Positions 1 to 10,821 of a stretch of 64,000 nt of DNA are shown piece after piece. The notes beneath the pieces were generated by a model. The model made no database searches and was not told the DNA's origin. It was given only the letters and a program-made list of their open reading frames with translations. Source of the DNA: Sinorhizobium arboris LMG 14919. Its GTDB lineage: Bacteria > Pseudomonadota > Alphaproteobacteria > Rhizobiales > Rhizobiaceae. The stretch's first letter is position 1; every line of letters starts with the position of its first letter. A program made the position numbers and the translations under genes. The stretch lies in NCBI RefSeq assembly GCF_000427465.1, contig NZ_ATYB01000014.1:2850558-2914557 (forward strand), written 5' to 3'.

Positions 1-1
1 A

Positions 2-728
2 AAAGGCCGCATCGAAACGTCCACTGTCGTGCTTGCGGGCGGCGCCTGGTCGCGGCTCTTCTGCAAGGGTCTCGGCATCCGGCTGCCGCAACTGAAGGTG
101 CGCAACACCGTGCTCAGGACCGCACCGGTCGAGAGCGGACCGGACGGCGCCGGCGCGACGGCGACTTACGCCTATCGCAAGCGTCTCGACGGGGGCTACA
201 CGATCGCCACGGCGGGTGCCAACCTGCATCCGCTCGTGCCGGACACACTCGCATTCTTCCGCGATTTTCGGCCGGCGAGAAAGGCCGAGGGCGAAGCCGT
301 GCAGGCGGGATTGAGCGCCCAGAGCTGGCGCGAGCTTTTCGAGATCGCTTCCGTGCCTCTCGATCGGCCGGGCGCCTTCGAGCGGCACCGCATCCTCGAT
401 CCGGGGCCCGATCCGAAATCCGTGCTCAGAGCTTTCGAGGAAGCGCGTAAGGCTCTTCCGAAGCTCCGCGCCGTCGAGCCGCTGCAGATCTGGGCCGGTC
501 TGATTGATGTCACGCCCGACGTCGTGCCGGTCATTTCCCTGGCGCAAGATCTGCCGGGGCTCGTCATCGCCACCGGTTTCTCCGGTCACGGCTTCGGCAT
601 CGGTCCCTGGCGCCGGACATCTCGTCGCCGATCTCGTCACCGGAGACCCGCCCATCGTCGACCCCTCCGAGTTCCGTCTTTCGCGCTTTTCCGACGGTAG
701 CCCGATCGAGATCGCACCACCGGTCTGA
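2..728 (+). pseudogene. FAD-dependent oxidoreductase (DAO family), 3' part, frameshifted
   Basis: This is the C-terminal part of a glycine/D-amino-acid-oxidase-type FAD protein; its start lies outside the window. The reading frame opens with a VVLAGGAWS motif, typical of the FAD-binding part of the family. It runs to FSGHGFGIGP, the conserved C-terminal glycine-rich flavin-contacting motif. Right after that motif the frame breaks. Removing one T at 608 (in ggtcccTggcgcc) restores GAGHLVADLVTGDPPIVDPSEF and a natural stop at 726-728. This is therefore a +1 insertion, either a real mutation or a sequencing error. Only about 40 residues would be altered. The substrate cannot be told. Confidence 0.75.
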
Positions 729-2284
<1,556 letters not shown>

Positions 2285-2285
2285 C

Positions 2286-3299
2286 ATGGCCAGAATGACG
2301 ATGATCGAGGCGGTGCGCAGCGCCATGGACGTGTCGATGGCGCGCGACGAGAATGTCGTCGTCTTCGGCGAGGATGTCGGCTATTTCGGCGGCGTTTTCC
2401 GCTGCACCCAGGGACTTCAGGCGAAATACGGCAAGACGCGCTGCTTCGATACGCCGATCAGCGAATCCGGCATCGTCGGCACCGCCATCGGCATGGCCGC
2501 CTACGGGCTGAAGCCCTGCGTCGAGATTCAGTTCGCCGACTACATGTATCCGGCCTACGATCAGCTCACGCAGGAGGCAGCGCGCATCCGCTACCGCTCG
2601 AACGGCGACTTTACCTGCCCGATCGTCGTGCGCATGCCGACGGGCGGCGGCATCTTCGGCGGTCAGACCCACAGCCAGAGCCCGGAGGCGCTCTTCACCC
2701 ATGTCTGCGGCCTGAAGGTCGTCGTTCCGTCGAACCCCTATGACGCAAAAGGGCTGCTGATCTCGGCGATCGAGGACCCGGACCCGGTAATGTTCCTCGA
2801 ACCGAAGCGGCTTTATAACGGGCCCTTCGACGGCCACCACGAACGCCCGGTCACGGCCTGGTCCAAGCACGCGCTCGGCGACGTTCCGGACGGGCATTAT
2901 ACGATCCCGATCGGCAAGGCGGAGATACGCCGCAAGGGCTCGGGCGTGACGGTCATCGCCTATGGAACGATGGTGCATGTGGCACTCGCGGCGGCCGAGG
3001 AAACGGGGATCGACGCGGAAGTGATCGATCTGCGCAGCCTGTTGCCGCTCGACCTCGAGACGGTCGTGCAATCGGTCACGAAGACCGGGCGCTGCGTGGT
3101 CGTGCACGAAGCGACGCTGACCTCTGGCTTTGGCGCCGAGCTCGCCGCTCTCGTTCAGGAACACTGCTTCTATCACCTCGAAGTTCCTGTCGTGCGGGTA
3201 ACGGGGTGGGACACGCCCTACCCGCACGCCCAGGAATGGGACTATTTCCCCGGTCCGGCGCGCGTCGGCCGTGCGCTTGCCGAAGCGATGGAGGGCTGA
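2286..3299 (+). CDS. bkdAb: Branched-chain 2-oxoacid dehydrogenase E1 beta subunit
   Basis: This 337-residue protein is the E1 beta partner that completes the alpha2beta2 decarboxylase. It opens with a transketolase-like domain (MTMIEAVRSAMDVSMARDENV, GEDVGYFGGVFR), which in the family provides the glutamate that activates ThDP. A C-terminal transketolase domain follows (VIDLRSLLPLDLETVVQSV, then VTGWDTPYPHAQEWDYFPG). Its length is usual for the family. It is translationally tight with the alpha subunit upstream, and the E2 gene begins at 3304. Confidence 0.95.
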   Translation: MARMTMIEAVRSAMDVSMARDENVVVFGEDVGYFGGVFRCTQGLQAKYGKTRCFDTPISESGIVGTAIGMAAYGLKPCVEIQFADYMYPAYDQLTQEAARIRYRSNGDFTCPIVVRMPTGGGIFGGQTHSQSPEALFTHVCGLKVVVPSNPYDAKGLLISAIEDPDPVMFLEPKRLYNGPFDGHHERPVTAWSKHALGDVPDGHYTIPIGKAEIRRKGSGVTVIAYGTMVHVALAAAEETGIDAEVIDLRSLLPLDLETVVQSVTKTGRCVVVHEATLTSGFGAELAALVQEHCFYHLEVPVVRVTGWDTPYPHAQEWDYFPGPARVGRALAEAMEG

Positions 3300-3303
3300 C
3301 GCC

Positions 3304-4584
3304 ATGGGTGAATTCACCATCAAGATGCCCGACGTCGGCGAGGGTGTCGCGGAGGCCGAACTCGTCGAATGGCATGTGAAGCCCGGCGATCCGGTGCGCG
3401 AAGATATGGTGCTCGCCGCCGTCATGACCGATAAGGCCACCGTCGAAATCCCATCGCCCGTTTCCGGCAAGGTCGTGTGGCTCGGAGCGGAAATCGGCGA
3501 CACGGTCGCGGTGAAGGCGCCGCTAGTCAGGATAGAGACGGCCGGCGAGGCCGGCGAGGCGGCCCCGGACAGCGTTCCGGAGGCGCTTGCCGACAAGCTG
3601 CTGGATGAGCCGGTCGCCACCTCCTCCCGGCCCGAGGCCAAGGCGCCGCCGAAGCCTGAGAAGCCCGCGCCGAGACCCTCTCCGGCACCGCGCGAGGCGC
3701 CGGATCTTTCGGCAAAGCCCCTCGCCTCCCCGGCGGTGCGGCTGCGCGCGAGAGAGCGCGGCATCGATCTGCGGCAGGTGGCCGGCACCGGGCCTGCCGG
3801 GCGGATCACCCATGAGGATCTCGATCTCTTCATCAGCCGTGGCGCCGAGCCGTTGCCGGCTCAGACCGGCCTCGTCCGCAGGACCGCGGTCGAGGAGGTC
3901 AGGATGACCGGTCTCAGGCGGCGGATCGCCGAGAAGATGTCGCTCGCCGCCTCGCGCATCCCCCACATCACCTATGTGGAGGAGGTGGACATGACGGCGC
4001 TCGAGGATCTGCGGGCGACGATGAACCGCGACCGCAAGCCCGAGCAGGTCAAACTCACCGTCCTCCCCTTCCTGATGCGCGCGCTGGTGAAGACCGTCGC
4101 AGAGCAGCCCGGCGTCAACGCGACCTTCGACGATCATGCGGGCGTCATCCACCGCCACGCTGCCGCCCATATCGGCATTGCCACCCAGACGCCCGCAGGC
4201 CTCACCGTACCGGTAGTGCGCCACGCCGAGGCCCGTGGAATCTGGGAGTGCGCTGCGGAGCTTAACCGGCTGGCCGAGGCCGCCCGCACCGGAACCGCTA
4301 CGCGCGACGAACTCACCGGCTCGACCATCACCATCTCTTCGCTCGGCGCGATCGGCGGGATCGCCTCTACGCCGGTCATCAATCATCCGGAGGTGGCGAT
4401 CGTCGGCGTCAACAAGATTGCCGTCCGTCCGGTCTGGGACGGCGCACAGTTCGTGCCGCGCAAGATTATGAACCTCTCGTCCAGCTTCGATCACCGGGTC
4501 ATCGACGGCTGGGATGCCGCGATCTTCGTCCAGCGCCTGAAGATGCTGCTCGAAACGCCGGCGCTGATTTTCGTTGAAGGATAG
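3304..4584 (+). CDS. bkdB: Branched-chain 2-oxoacid dehydrogenase E2 (lipoamide acyltransferase)
   Basis: This is the E2 core, which transfers the branched acyl group from its lipoyl arm to CoA (426 aa). I use the ATG at 3304 (MGEFTIKMPDVGEG), because the lipoyl domain starts there; an in-frame codon at 3271 lies inside the E1 beta gene. An N-terminal lipoyl domain (residues 1-78) carries the lipoylated lysine in TDKATVEIPSP. An Ala/Pro-rich linker follows, then a peripheral-subunit-binding segment (SPAVRLRARERGIDLRQV...GPAGRITHEDL). The C-terminal catalytic domain ends with SSFDHRVIDGWDAA, which contains the active-site HxxxDG. The E3 gene follows at a distance of six bases. Confidence 0.95.
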   Translation: MGEFTIKMPDVGEGVAEAELVEWHVKPGDPVREDMVLAAVMTDKATVEIPSPVSGKVVWLGAEIGDTVAVKAPLVRIETAGEAGEAAPDSVPEALADKLLDEPVATSSRPEAKAPPKPEKPAPRPSPAPREAPDLSAKPLASPAVRLRARERGIDLRQVAGTGPAGRITHEDLDLFISRGAEPLPAQTGLVRRTAVEEVRMTGLRRRIAEKMSLAASRIPHITYVEEVDMTALEDLRATMNRDRKPEQVKLTVLPFLMRALVKTVAEQPGVNATFDDHAGVIHRHAAAHIGIATQTPAGLTVPVVRHAEARGIWECAAELNRLAEAARTGTATRDELTGSTITISSLGAIGGIASTPVINHPEVAIVGVNKIAVRPVWDGAQFVPRKIMNLSSSFDHRVIDGWDAAIFVQRLKMLLETPALIFVEG

Positions 4585-4590
4585 GCGTCC

Positions 4591-5985
4591 ATGAAGGAAA
4601 TCTCCTGCAAGCTCCTGGTTCTCGGCGCCGGACCCGGCGGCTATGTCTCGGCGATCCGCGCCGGCCAGCTCGGCGTCGACACCGTGATCGTCGAGAAAGC
4701 GAGGGCCGGCGGCACCTGCCTCAATGTCGGCTGCATTCCGTCCAAGGCACTGATCCATGCGGCGGACGAGTATCACAGGCTCCGCACGGCCGCCTCGGGC
4801 AAGAGCCCGCTCGGACTTTCGCTGAATACGCCGGCAATCGACCTCAAGCGAACCGTAGCCTGGAAGGACGGCATCGTCGGACGGCTGAACGGCGGCGTCA
4901 CCGGACTCCTGAAGAAGGCGGGCGTCAAGGCGGTCATCGGCGAGGGGCGCTTCGTCGACGGCAAGACTGTTGACGTCGAAACGGAGACCGGAGTTCAGCG
5001 CATTCGAGCCGAAGCGATCGTCATCGCAACCGGTTCAGCGCCGGTCGAACTTCCGGACCTGCCCTTCGGCGAAAGCGTCATTTCCTCGACCCAGGCTCTG
5101 GCGCTGACGGAAGTGCCGCAGACGCTCGCGGTCGTCGGCGGCGGCTATATCGGTCTTGAACTCGGAACCGCCTTTGCCAAGCTGGGCTCCAAAGTCACCG
5201 TGCTCGAGGCACTGGACCGTATCCTGCCGCAATACGACGCCGATCTCTCAAAGCCGGTGATGACGCGCCTCGGCGAACTCGGCATAGAGGTCTTCACCCG
5301 CACCGCGGCCAAACGGCTCTCCGCCGATCGGCGGGGGCTCTTTGCCGAGGAAAACGGTCGTGCCTTCGAGGTCCCGGCGGAGAAGGTCCTCGTCACCGTC
5401 GGCCGCCGGCCCGTGACGGAGGGCTGGGGATTGGAGGAGATCGACCTCGATCGCTCGGGCCGCTTCATCCGCATCGACGACCAGTGCCGCACTTCCATGC
5501 GCGGCATCTATGCGATCGGCGACGTGACCGGCGAGCCGATGCTGGCGCACCGGGCGATGGCACAAGGCGAAATGGTCGCGGAAATCGTCGCTGGTCAAAA
5601 GCGGAGCTGGGACAAGCGTTGTATTCCGGCGGTCTGCTTCACCGATCCGGAAATCGTCGCTGCCGGCCTGTCTCCGGAAGACGCGCGTGGGGCCGGCATC
5701 GACGTCAGAATCGGCCAATTCCCCTTCCAGGCGAACGGCCGCGCCATGACGACGCTTTCCGAAGACGGCTTTGTGCGCGTCGTCGCCCGCGCCGACAATC
5801 ACCTGGTCCTCGGCATTCAGGCTGTCGGCCACGGCGTCTCGGAACTGTCGGCGACCTTTGCGCTGGCGATCGAAATGGGCGCGCGGCTGGAGGATATCGC
5901 CGGCACCATCCATGCCCATCCCACGCTGTCGGAAGCCTTCCAGGAGGCGGCGTTCAAGACGCTGGGGCACGCCCTGCACATTTGA
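4591..5985 (+). CDS. lpdV: Dihydrolipoyl dehydrogenase (E3 of the bkd complex)
   Basis: This 464-residue FAD/NAD flavoenzyme reoxidises the E2 dihydrolipoyl group. The N-terminal FAD site reads LGAGPGGYVSAIRAGQLG. The redox disulfide is in GGTCLNVGCIPSKAL. An NAD-binding fold (VVGGGYIGLELGTAFAKLG) follows, then the second FAD motif (MRGIYAIGDVTG). The C-terminal dimer domain contains HAHPTLSEAFQEAA with the catalytic His-Glu region. It is the last gene of the bkd operon and is distinct from the general lpd of the PDH/OGDH complexes by context only. A GC-rich hairpin follows within 60 bases. Confidence 0.94.
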   Translation: MKEISCKLLVLGAGPGGYVSAIRAGQLGVDTVIVEKARAGGTCLNVGCIPSKALIHAADEYHRLRTAASGKSPLGLSLNTPAIDLKRTVAWKDGIVGRLNGGVTGLLKKAGVKAVIGEGRFVDGKTVDVETETGVQRIRAEAIVIATGSAPVELPDLPFGESVISSTQALALTEVPQTLAVVGGGYIGLELGTAFAKLGSKVTVLEALDRILPQYDADLSKPVMTRLGELGIEVFTRTAAKRLSADRRGLFAEENGRAFEVPAEKVLVTVGRRPVTEGWGLEEIDLDRSGRFIRIDDQCRTSMRGIYAIGDVTGEPMLAHRAMAQGEMVAEIVAGQKRSWDKRCIPAVCFTDPEIVAAGLSPEDARGAGIDVRIGQFPFQANGRAMTTLSEDGFVRVVARADNHLVLGIQAVGHGVSELSATFALAIEMGARLEDIAGTIHAHPTLSEAFQEAAFKTLGHALHI

Positions 5986-6015
5986 GGTGCGGTGGCTGCC
6001 CCCTCACCTGCTGCC

Positions 6016-6047
6016 GCGCGTCTCCCCGCTCGCGGGGAGAGACGCGC
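6016..6047. terminator. GC-rich hairpin between converging lpdV and purU
   Basis: An imperfect inverted repeat, GCGCGTCTCCCCG ... CGGGGAGAGACGCGC, lies between the stops of two convergent genes. It has no long T run, so it could be a bidirectional transcription end or a rhizobial intergenic palindromic repeat (RIME-like). Confidence 0.5.
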
Positions 6048-6068
6048 AAAGAAAACGTCCCGGGCGCT

Positions 6069-6953
6069 TCAGCCCATCCGTTCCGAGGCGTAGGAACCCG
6101 GGCTCGGCGGGAAGACGACGACGCGGTTGCCGTTGATGAAGCAGCGGTGGTGGATATGGGCGTGCACGGCCCGGGCCAGCACCTGGCTTTCGACGTCGCG
6201 GCCGATCGAGACATAATCCTCGGCCGACTGCGCATGCGTGATGCGGGCGATATCCTGCTCGATGATCGGACCCTCGTCGAGATCGGCGGTGACGTAATGC
6301 GCCGTCGCGCCGATCAGCTTCACGCCGCGCTGATAGGCCTGCTTGTAGGGGTTCGCCCCCTTGAACGACGGCAGGAAGGAGTGGTGAATGTTGATGATCT
6401 TCCCCGACATCTTCTTGCAGAGCGCATCCGAGAGCACCTGCATGTAGCGGGCAAGCACGATCAGCTCGGCGCCGGTCTGCTCGACGACGTCCAGGAGCTG
6501 CGCTTCGGCCCTGGGCTTGTTCTCCTTCGTCACCTTGATGCAGTGGAAGGGGATGTCGTGGTTGACCACGACCTTCTGATAGTCGAAGTGGTTGGAGACG
6601 ACGCCGACGATGTCGATCGGCAGCGCCCCGATCTTCCAGCGGTAGAGAAGATCGTTCAGGCAATGGCCGAAGCGCGACACCATCAGCAGCACCTTCATGC
6701 GCTCCTCGGTATCGCGGATTTCCGCCGTCATCCCGAAGCGCTTGGCGACCGGCTCGAAACCTTCGCGCAAGTCGCTGACCTTCGCGCCCCCCTCGCTGAC
6801 GAAGGCCAGCCGCATGAAGAACAGACCCGTTTCGAGGTCGTCGAACTGCGAGGAGTCGACGATGTTGCAGTCCTTTTCGGCGAGATAGCCGGAAACCGCC
6901 GCGATGATGCCGCGGGTGGATTTACAGGTGACGGTCAGCACATAGCTCTTCAT
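6069..6953 (-). CDS. purU: Formyltetrahydrofolate deformylase
   Basis: This 294-residue enzyme hydrolyses 10-formyl-THF to formate and THF, which balances one-carbon pools. An N-terminal ACT domain (residues 1-85, YVLTVTCKSTRGIIAAVSGYL) precedes the formyltransferase-fold domain. The catalytic signature is visible: ARYMQVLS, NIHHSFLPSFKGANPY (Asn and His) and HYVTADLDEGPIIEQD (Asp). Length and order match PurU. It is a single gene converging on the bkd operon. In rhizobia purU paralogs often accompany choline or sarcosine catabolism, but nothing here requires that. Confidence 0.95.
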   Translation of the reverse strand: MKSYVLTVTCKSTRGIIAAVSGYLAEKDCNIVDSSQFDDLETGLFFMRLAFVSEGGAKVSDLREGFEPVAKRFGMTAEIRDTEERMKVLLMVSRFGHCLNDLLYRWKIGALPIDIVGVVSNHFDYQKVVVNHDIPFHCIKVTKENKPRAEAQLLDVVEQTGAELIVLARYMQVLSDALCKKMSGKIINIHHSFLPSFKGANPYKQAYQRGVKLIGATAHYVTADLDEGPIIEQDIARITHAQSAEDYVSIGRDVESQVLARAVHAHIHHRCFINGNRVVVFPPSPGSYASERMG

Positions 6954-7113
6954 CGATGGTCTCTCGTTTTTGAGTGTTTCCGCGCCCCCTTACACGGGCA
7001 GTCACGCGAAAACTAGCTTGGCGATCTGCGGTCCGCCGATCCATTCGCGACATCGGCTGGACGGAACAGGCCACATCCGATGTGCCGGACGACGAAACCA
7101 CAGCCCGCCGGAA

Positions 7114-7755
7114 TCACGGCTTTGCGTAGTCCGGATGCGCCCTTTGGAAGGCGTCGACCCCGGCGCATCGCAGATCTATGGCAACGATCCGGGGAAAAGC
7201 TGAAAGATCCACGTCCCAGCGTCTCGCGTTGTAGACCTGCGGCACGAGGCAAAGATCCGCCATCGTGGGACGATCACCATGGCAGAATGCACCGGTCGCA
7301 GGGTGGTCCAACATTCGTTCGAGGGCCGCGAGACCGTCGCCGATGAACTTTTGCATCCATGCAAGGCGCGCGGCCTCGCCGTCGTCGGCGCTCGCCATCA
7401 CATGGGAAACGACGCCAAGATTGCAGACGGGGTGAATATCCATCGCAACTGCATAGGAAAGCGCGCGGACGCGTTGCCGGTCGAGAGGGTGGGCCGGGAG
7501 GAAGGCCGTCAGGTCTCGCGTCTCGGCAAGATATTCGATGATGGCGAGCGACTGGGTAAGCCGTTCGCCGTCGATATCGAGCACCGGCACCAGCCCCTGC
7601 GGATTTCGGACGAGGTGCTCGGGCGAGCGGTGAGCCTTTGCAAGCAGATCGACCGCAACGGAGCGATAGTCCTCGCCGACGAGGTTGAGCGCGATCCGCA
7701 CCCGATAACTCGCAGACGACCGCCAATAGTCGTAAAGAATGGTTTCGTTCGCCAC
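7114..7755 (-). CDS. maiA: Maleylacetoacetate isomerase (zeta-class GST fold)
   Basis: This 213-residue protein converts maleylacetoacetate to fumarylacetoacetate with glutathione in tyrosine/homogentisate breakdown. The N-terminal thioredoxin-like part reads YDYWRSSASYRVRIALNL, where SSxSYRVR is the zeta-GST catalytic serine motif. The helical C-terminal domain contains GDRPTMADLCLVPQVYNARR. It lies directly downstream of the fumarylacetoacetase gene (13 bases apart) in the hmgA-fah-maiA operon, which fits the three consecutive steps after homogentisate. The start is the only in-frame ATG at the expected family position. Confidence 0.94.
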   Translation of the reverse strand: MANETILYDYWRSSASYRVRIALNLVGEDYRSVAVDLLAKAHRSPEHLVRNPQGLVPVLDIDGERLTQSLAIIEYLAETRDLTAFLPAHPLDRQRVRALSYAVAMDIHPVCNLGVVSHVMASADDGEAARLAWMQKFIGDGLAALERMLDHPATGAFCHGDRPTMADLCLVPQVYNARRWDVDLSAFPRIVAIDLRCAGVDAFQRAHPDYAKP

Positions 7756-7768
7756 TTCTGCCTCGTCG

Positions 7769-8785
7769 TCAGCCGCGCTCGTATCTCCCGACCTTCTGCT
7801 CGATGGCGCCGAAGATCGAATGGCCGGTGCGATCCTTCATCTCGATGCGGACGACATCGCCGAATTTCAGGAATTGCGTCTTCGGTGCGCCGCCTTCGAT
7901 CGTCTCGATCATGCGCAATTCGGCGATGCAGGAATAGCCGGCCCCGCCCTTGGAAACCGGCTTGCCCGGCCCGCCGTCGAGCTTGTTCGAAACGGTGCCC
8001 GAGCCGATAATCGTGCCGGCTGAAAGCGGCCTCGTTCGCGCGGCGTGCACGATCAGCTGCGGGAAGTCGAATGTCATGTCGACCCCGGCATCGGCCCGGC
8101 CGAAGGGCTCGCCGTTGAGGTCCACATGAAGCGGCAGATGCAGCTTCCCGCCATCCCAGGCATCGCCGAGTTCCTCCGGCGTCACCGCGACCGGCGAGAA
8201 GGCGGAAGACGGCTTCGATTGATAGAAGCCGAAGCCCTTGGCGAGTTCGCCTGGAATGAGGCCCCGCAGCGAGACGTCGTTGACGAGCATGACCAGGCGG
8301 ATTGCGGCCCTCGCCTCGTCGAGCGTCGCGCCCATGGGCACGTCGTCGACAATGACTGCGACTTCGCCTTCCATATCGATGCCCCAGCCATCGTCGGCCA
8401 TCAGAATCGGATCGCGCGGGCCGAGGAAGCTGTCGGAACCACCCTGATAGATCAGCGGATCGGTCCAGAAACTTGCCGGCATCTCGGCATTGCGCGCCTT
8501 TCGGACAAGCTCGACATGATTGACATAGGCCGAACCGTCCGCCCACTGGAAGGCACGCGGCAGTGGCGAGGCGGCGTCGTGTTCATGGAATCTCATGGTC
8601 GGCTGCGACCCGGTCTCGATCCCCTCGGCGACGCGCGCCAGGCGCGAACCTGTATGCGTCCAATCGTCGAGCGCCGCCTGCAGCGTGCGGGCGATGTGGC
8701 CCACCTCGGAGCAGCGGGTCAGATCTTTCGAGACCACGACGAGTTTGCCGTCACGGGTGGAGTCTTTCAGCGTCGCGAGTTTCAT
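7769..8785 (-). CDS. fahA: Fumarylacetoacetate hydrolase family protein (fumarylacetoacetase)
   Basis: This 338-residue protein performs the last step of the homogentisate route, giving fumarate and acetoacetate. I start at the ATG at 8785 (MKLATLKDSTRDGK), as family members do; an upstream in-frame start adds 22 unrelated residues. FAH-fold motifs are present. The metal-binding acidic residues lie in DGWGIDMEGEVAVIVDDV, and the catalytic core contains MLVNDVSLRGLIPGEL and GFGFYQSKPSSAFSPVAVTP. SAGTIIGSGTVSNK is the conserved late loop. It sits between hmgA and maiA in one operon. Confidence 0.93.
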   Translation of the reverse strand: MKLATLKDSTRDGKLVVVSKDLTRCSEVGHIARTLQAALDDWTHTGSRLARVAEGIETGSQPTMRFHEHDAASPLPRAFQWADGSAYVNHVELVRKARNAEMPASFWTDPLIYQGGSDSFLGPRDPILMADDGWGIDMEGEVAVIVDDVPMGATLDEARAAIRLVMLVNDVSLRGLIPGELAKGFGFYQSKPSSAFSPVAVTPEELGDAWDGGKLHLPLHVDLNGEPFGRADAGVDMTFDFPQLIVHAARTRPLSAGTIIGSGTVSNKLDGGPGKPVSKGGAGYSCIAELRMIETIEGGAPKTQFLKFGDVVRIEMKDRTGHSIFGAIEQKVGRYERG

Positions 8786-8872
8786 GGATTGATGTTTCCC
8801 GATGCATTGTTGATCCGCGCCGTCCAGCGCGTACTGGCCCCACGGCAGCATGTCATGATTTGCCGGCGGAAG

Positions 8873-10234
8873 TCACTTGATTCCGGGCGTGCCGTCGAAT
8901 TTGCGTTCGAGTCCCGACCAGCAATCCATGTAGTCGTCCTGCAGCGTCTCGAGCTCTGCGGCAAACTTCGTCAGCTGCTGCGGGAAACGGGTCTCGAACA
9001 TGAAGGCCATGGTGTCGTCGAGCTTCACCGGCTTCAGTTCGCCGTTCGATGCCTTGTCGAAGCCGGTGAAATCCGGTCCGTGTGCCAGCATCATATTGTG
9101 CAGGCTCATGCCGCCCGGCACGAAGCCCTCCTCTTTCGCGTCATAGCGCCCGTAGATCAGACCCATGAACTCGCTCATGATGTTGCGGTGATACCAGGGC
9201 GGGCGGAACGTGTGCTCGGCGACCAGCCAGCGCGGCGGGAATATGACGAAGTCGACATTGGCCGTGCCTTCTTCTCCGGAAGGCGCGGTCAGCACGGTGA
9301 AGATCGACGGATCGGGATGATCGAACAGGATCGCGCCGACAGGCGAGAAGGTCTTCAAATCGTATTTGTAGGGCGCGTAGTTGCCGTGCCAAGCGACGAC
9401 ATCGAGGGGCGAGTGGCCGATCTCGACCGTGTGAAAGGAGCCGCACCACTTCACATGCACCCTGCAGGGCGTCTCCTTGTCCTCATAGGAGGCGACCGGT
9501 GTCTTGAAATCGCGCGGATTGGCAAGACAGTTGGCGCCGATCGGCCCGCGATCCGGCAGCGTGAACTTCGCGCCGTAATTCTCGCAGATATAACCGCGCC
9601 AGACCTTCTCCTCGCCGAGGCGGACCACCTTGAACATCATGCCGCGCGGTACGAGGCAGATTTCCGACGGCTCCACATCCATCCTGCCGAGCTCGGTGAA
9701 AACCTGGATCGCGCCCGTTTCCGGAACGATCAGCAACTCGCCATCGGCGTTGAAGAAATAGTCGTCCACCATGTCGACAGTGAAGGCATAGGCGTGCGCG
9801 GCCATACCGGCTTGCGTCAGTGCGTCGCCCGCCGTCGTCATGGTGCGGATGCCCTGAAGGAAGTTCAGGCTTTCGGAGGGCGCCGGCAGAGGGCTCCAGC
9901 GCAACTGACCGAGCGCCAGCGAATGCTCGGGCGTATGCGGCGCCGTTTTCCAGTGCGGATAGTCGGTCTTCCGGAACCGTCCGGTGTGCCGGACGCTGGG
10001 GCGGATTCGGTAGAGCCACGAGCGCTCATTCGTACCGCGCGGTGCTGTGAAGGGCGAACCGGAAAGCTGTTCGGCATAGAGGCCATAGTTGCACTTCTGC
10101 GGACTGTTCTGCCCCTTAGGCAGCGCTCCAGGCAGGCTTTCCGTTTCGAAATCATTGCCGAATCCCGGCATGTATCCGGCTGCCCGCTGCTGGCCCGAGC
10201 CGGCATTCGGCTGTTTTTCCGCACTGTCCAACAT
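8873..10234 (-). CDS. hmgA: Homogentisate 1,2-dioxygenase
   Basis: This non-haem iron dioxygenase of 453 residues opens the homogentisate ring to maleylacetoacetate. Recognisable family segments are [19 protein letters not shown] near the N-terminus, [20 protein letters not shown] [13 protein letters not shown], and the iron-ligand region [14 protein letters not shown] through [20 protein letters not shown] (His and Glu ligands). I place the start at 10234 (MLDSAEKQ), where GAGGAGG lies just upstream; an in-frame ATG at 10261 is possible. It is first gene of the hmgA-fahA-maiA operon and is divergent from a MarR regulator, probably its controller. Confidence 0.95.
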   Translation of the reverse strand: MLDSAEKQPNAGSGQQRAAGYMPGFGNDFETESLPGALPKGQNSPQKCNYGLYAEQLSGSPFTAPRGTNERSWLYRIRPSVRHTGRFRKTDYPHWKTAPHTPEHSLALGQLRWSPLPAPSESLNFLQGIRTMTTAGDALTQAGMAAHAYAFTVDMVDDYFFNADGELLIVPETGAIQVFTELGRMDVEPSEICLVPRGMMFKVVRLGEEKVWRGYICENYGAKFTLPDRGPIGANCLANPRDFKTPVASYEDKETPCRVHVKWCGSFHTVEIGHSPLDVVAWHGNYAPYKYDLKTFSPVGAILFDHPDPSIFTVLTAPSGEEGTANVDFVIFPPRWLVAEHTFRPPWYHRNIMSEFMGLIYGRYDAKEEGFVPGGMSLHNMMLAHGPDFTGFDKASNGELKPVKLDDTMAFMFETRFPQQLTKFAAELETLQDDYMDCWSGLERKFDGTPGIK

Positions 10235-10263
10235 GGCTTGAGCCTCCTCTTCCTTTCGCATAT

Positions 10264-10300
10264 TAGTTGCAAGCGTAACTATTGATTTTGTAACTATCAA
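10264..10300. promoter_or_regulatory. Candidate MarR operator between hmgA and its regulator
   Basis: An inverted repeat TAGTTGC-AAGC-GTAACTA lies at 10264-10281. A further direct copy of the right half, GTAACTATCAA at 10290-10300, follows GTAACTATTGA at 10275-10285 with a 15-base period. The site lies in the roughly 80-base divergent spacer between hmgA and the MarR gene, the usual place for a MarR operator. Binding itself is inferred. Confidence 0.5.
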
Positions 10301-10314
10301 TGAAGGAAGTCGGC

Positions 10315-10821
10315 ATGGCCGAGGATCGGTTCGAACTGGAGGCCTTCCTGCCCTATCGGCTGAACCGGGCGGCGGAATTCGTCGCATTGCGTTTTGCCGC
10401 ACAATACAAGGCACGGTTTGAACTGACCCGGCCGGAATGGCGAACTCTAGCGGCACTCGGCAGCTCACGCCGCAGCATGACGGCAACCGAAATTGGCGCG
10501 CACGCCACCATGCACAAGACGAAGGTGAGCCGGGCTGTCTACAGGCTGGAGCAGCGCCGCTGGCTGAAGCGCGAGGAGGACGGGCGGGACCGCCGCTTCG
10601 AGCATCTGGCACTGACGCCGGCGGGCCGGCGGGCCTATGGGGAGCTGACGGAGCTTGCGGCGCGGTATCAGGCCGAGCTGCTTTCGCTCTTCGGCGCCGA
10701 AAGCGTGCAGGCACTCGAAACAGGGCTGGACGCCGTTGAACGGGCGATGAGGGAATCGAGCGCGGGGATCGATTCTAGCCCTTCATCCGTGCCGGTATCG
10801 GCAGTCCCTCGAAGCTCTTGA
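10315..10821 (+). CDS. MarR-family transcriptional regulator, probably of hmgA
   Basis: This 168-residue winged-helix regulator shows the MarR core: [39 protein letters not shown] (recognition helix region), then the wing [19 protein letters not shown] take the ATG at 10315, which has AAGGAAG at a good distance; an ATG at 10300 is five codons upstream. It is divergent from hmgA-fahA-maiA, so it probably represses them until homogentisate or a relative binds (inference from location). Its 3' end overlaps the convergent Lrp gene by 47 bases. The C-terminal tail is Ser/Pro-rich and probably disordered. Confidence 0.88.
   Translation: MAEDRFELEAFLPYRLNRAAEFVALRFAAQYKARFELTRPEWRTLAALGSSRRSMTATEIGAHATMHKTKVSRAVYRLEQRRWLKREEDGRDRRFEHLALTPAGRRAYGELTELAARYQAELLSLFGAESVQALETGLDAVERAMRESSAGIDSSPSSVPVSAVPRSS

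Noticed and set aside
3523..4776. Long minus-strand open frame of 417 codons opposite bkdB
   Set aside because: It is antisense to the clear E2 gene and has the arginine-rich composition of a shadow frame.
8045..10285. Plus-strand open frame of 746 codons opposite fahA and hmgA
   Set aside because: It covers two well-supported minus-strand genes and shows no domain of its own.
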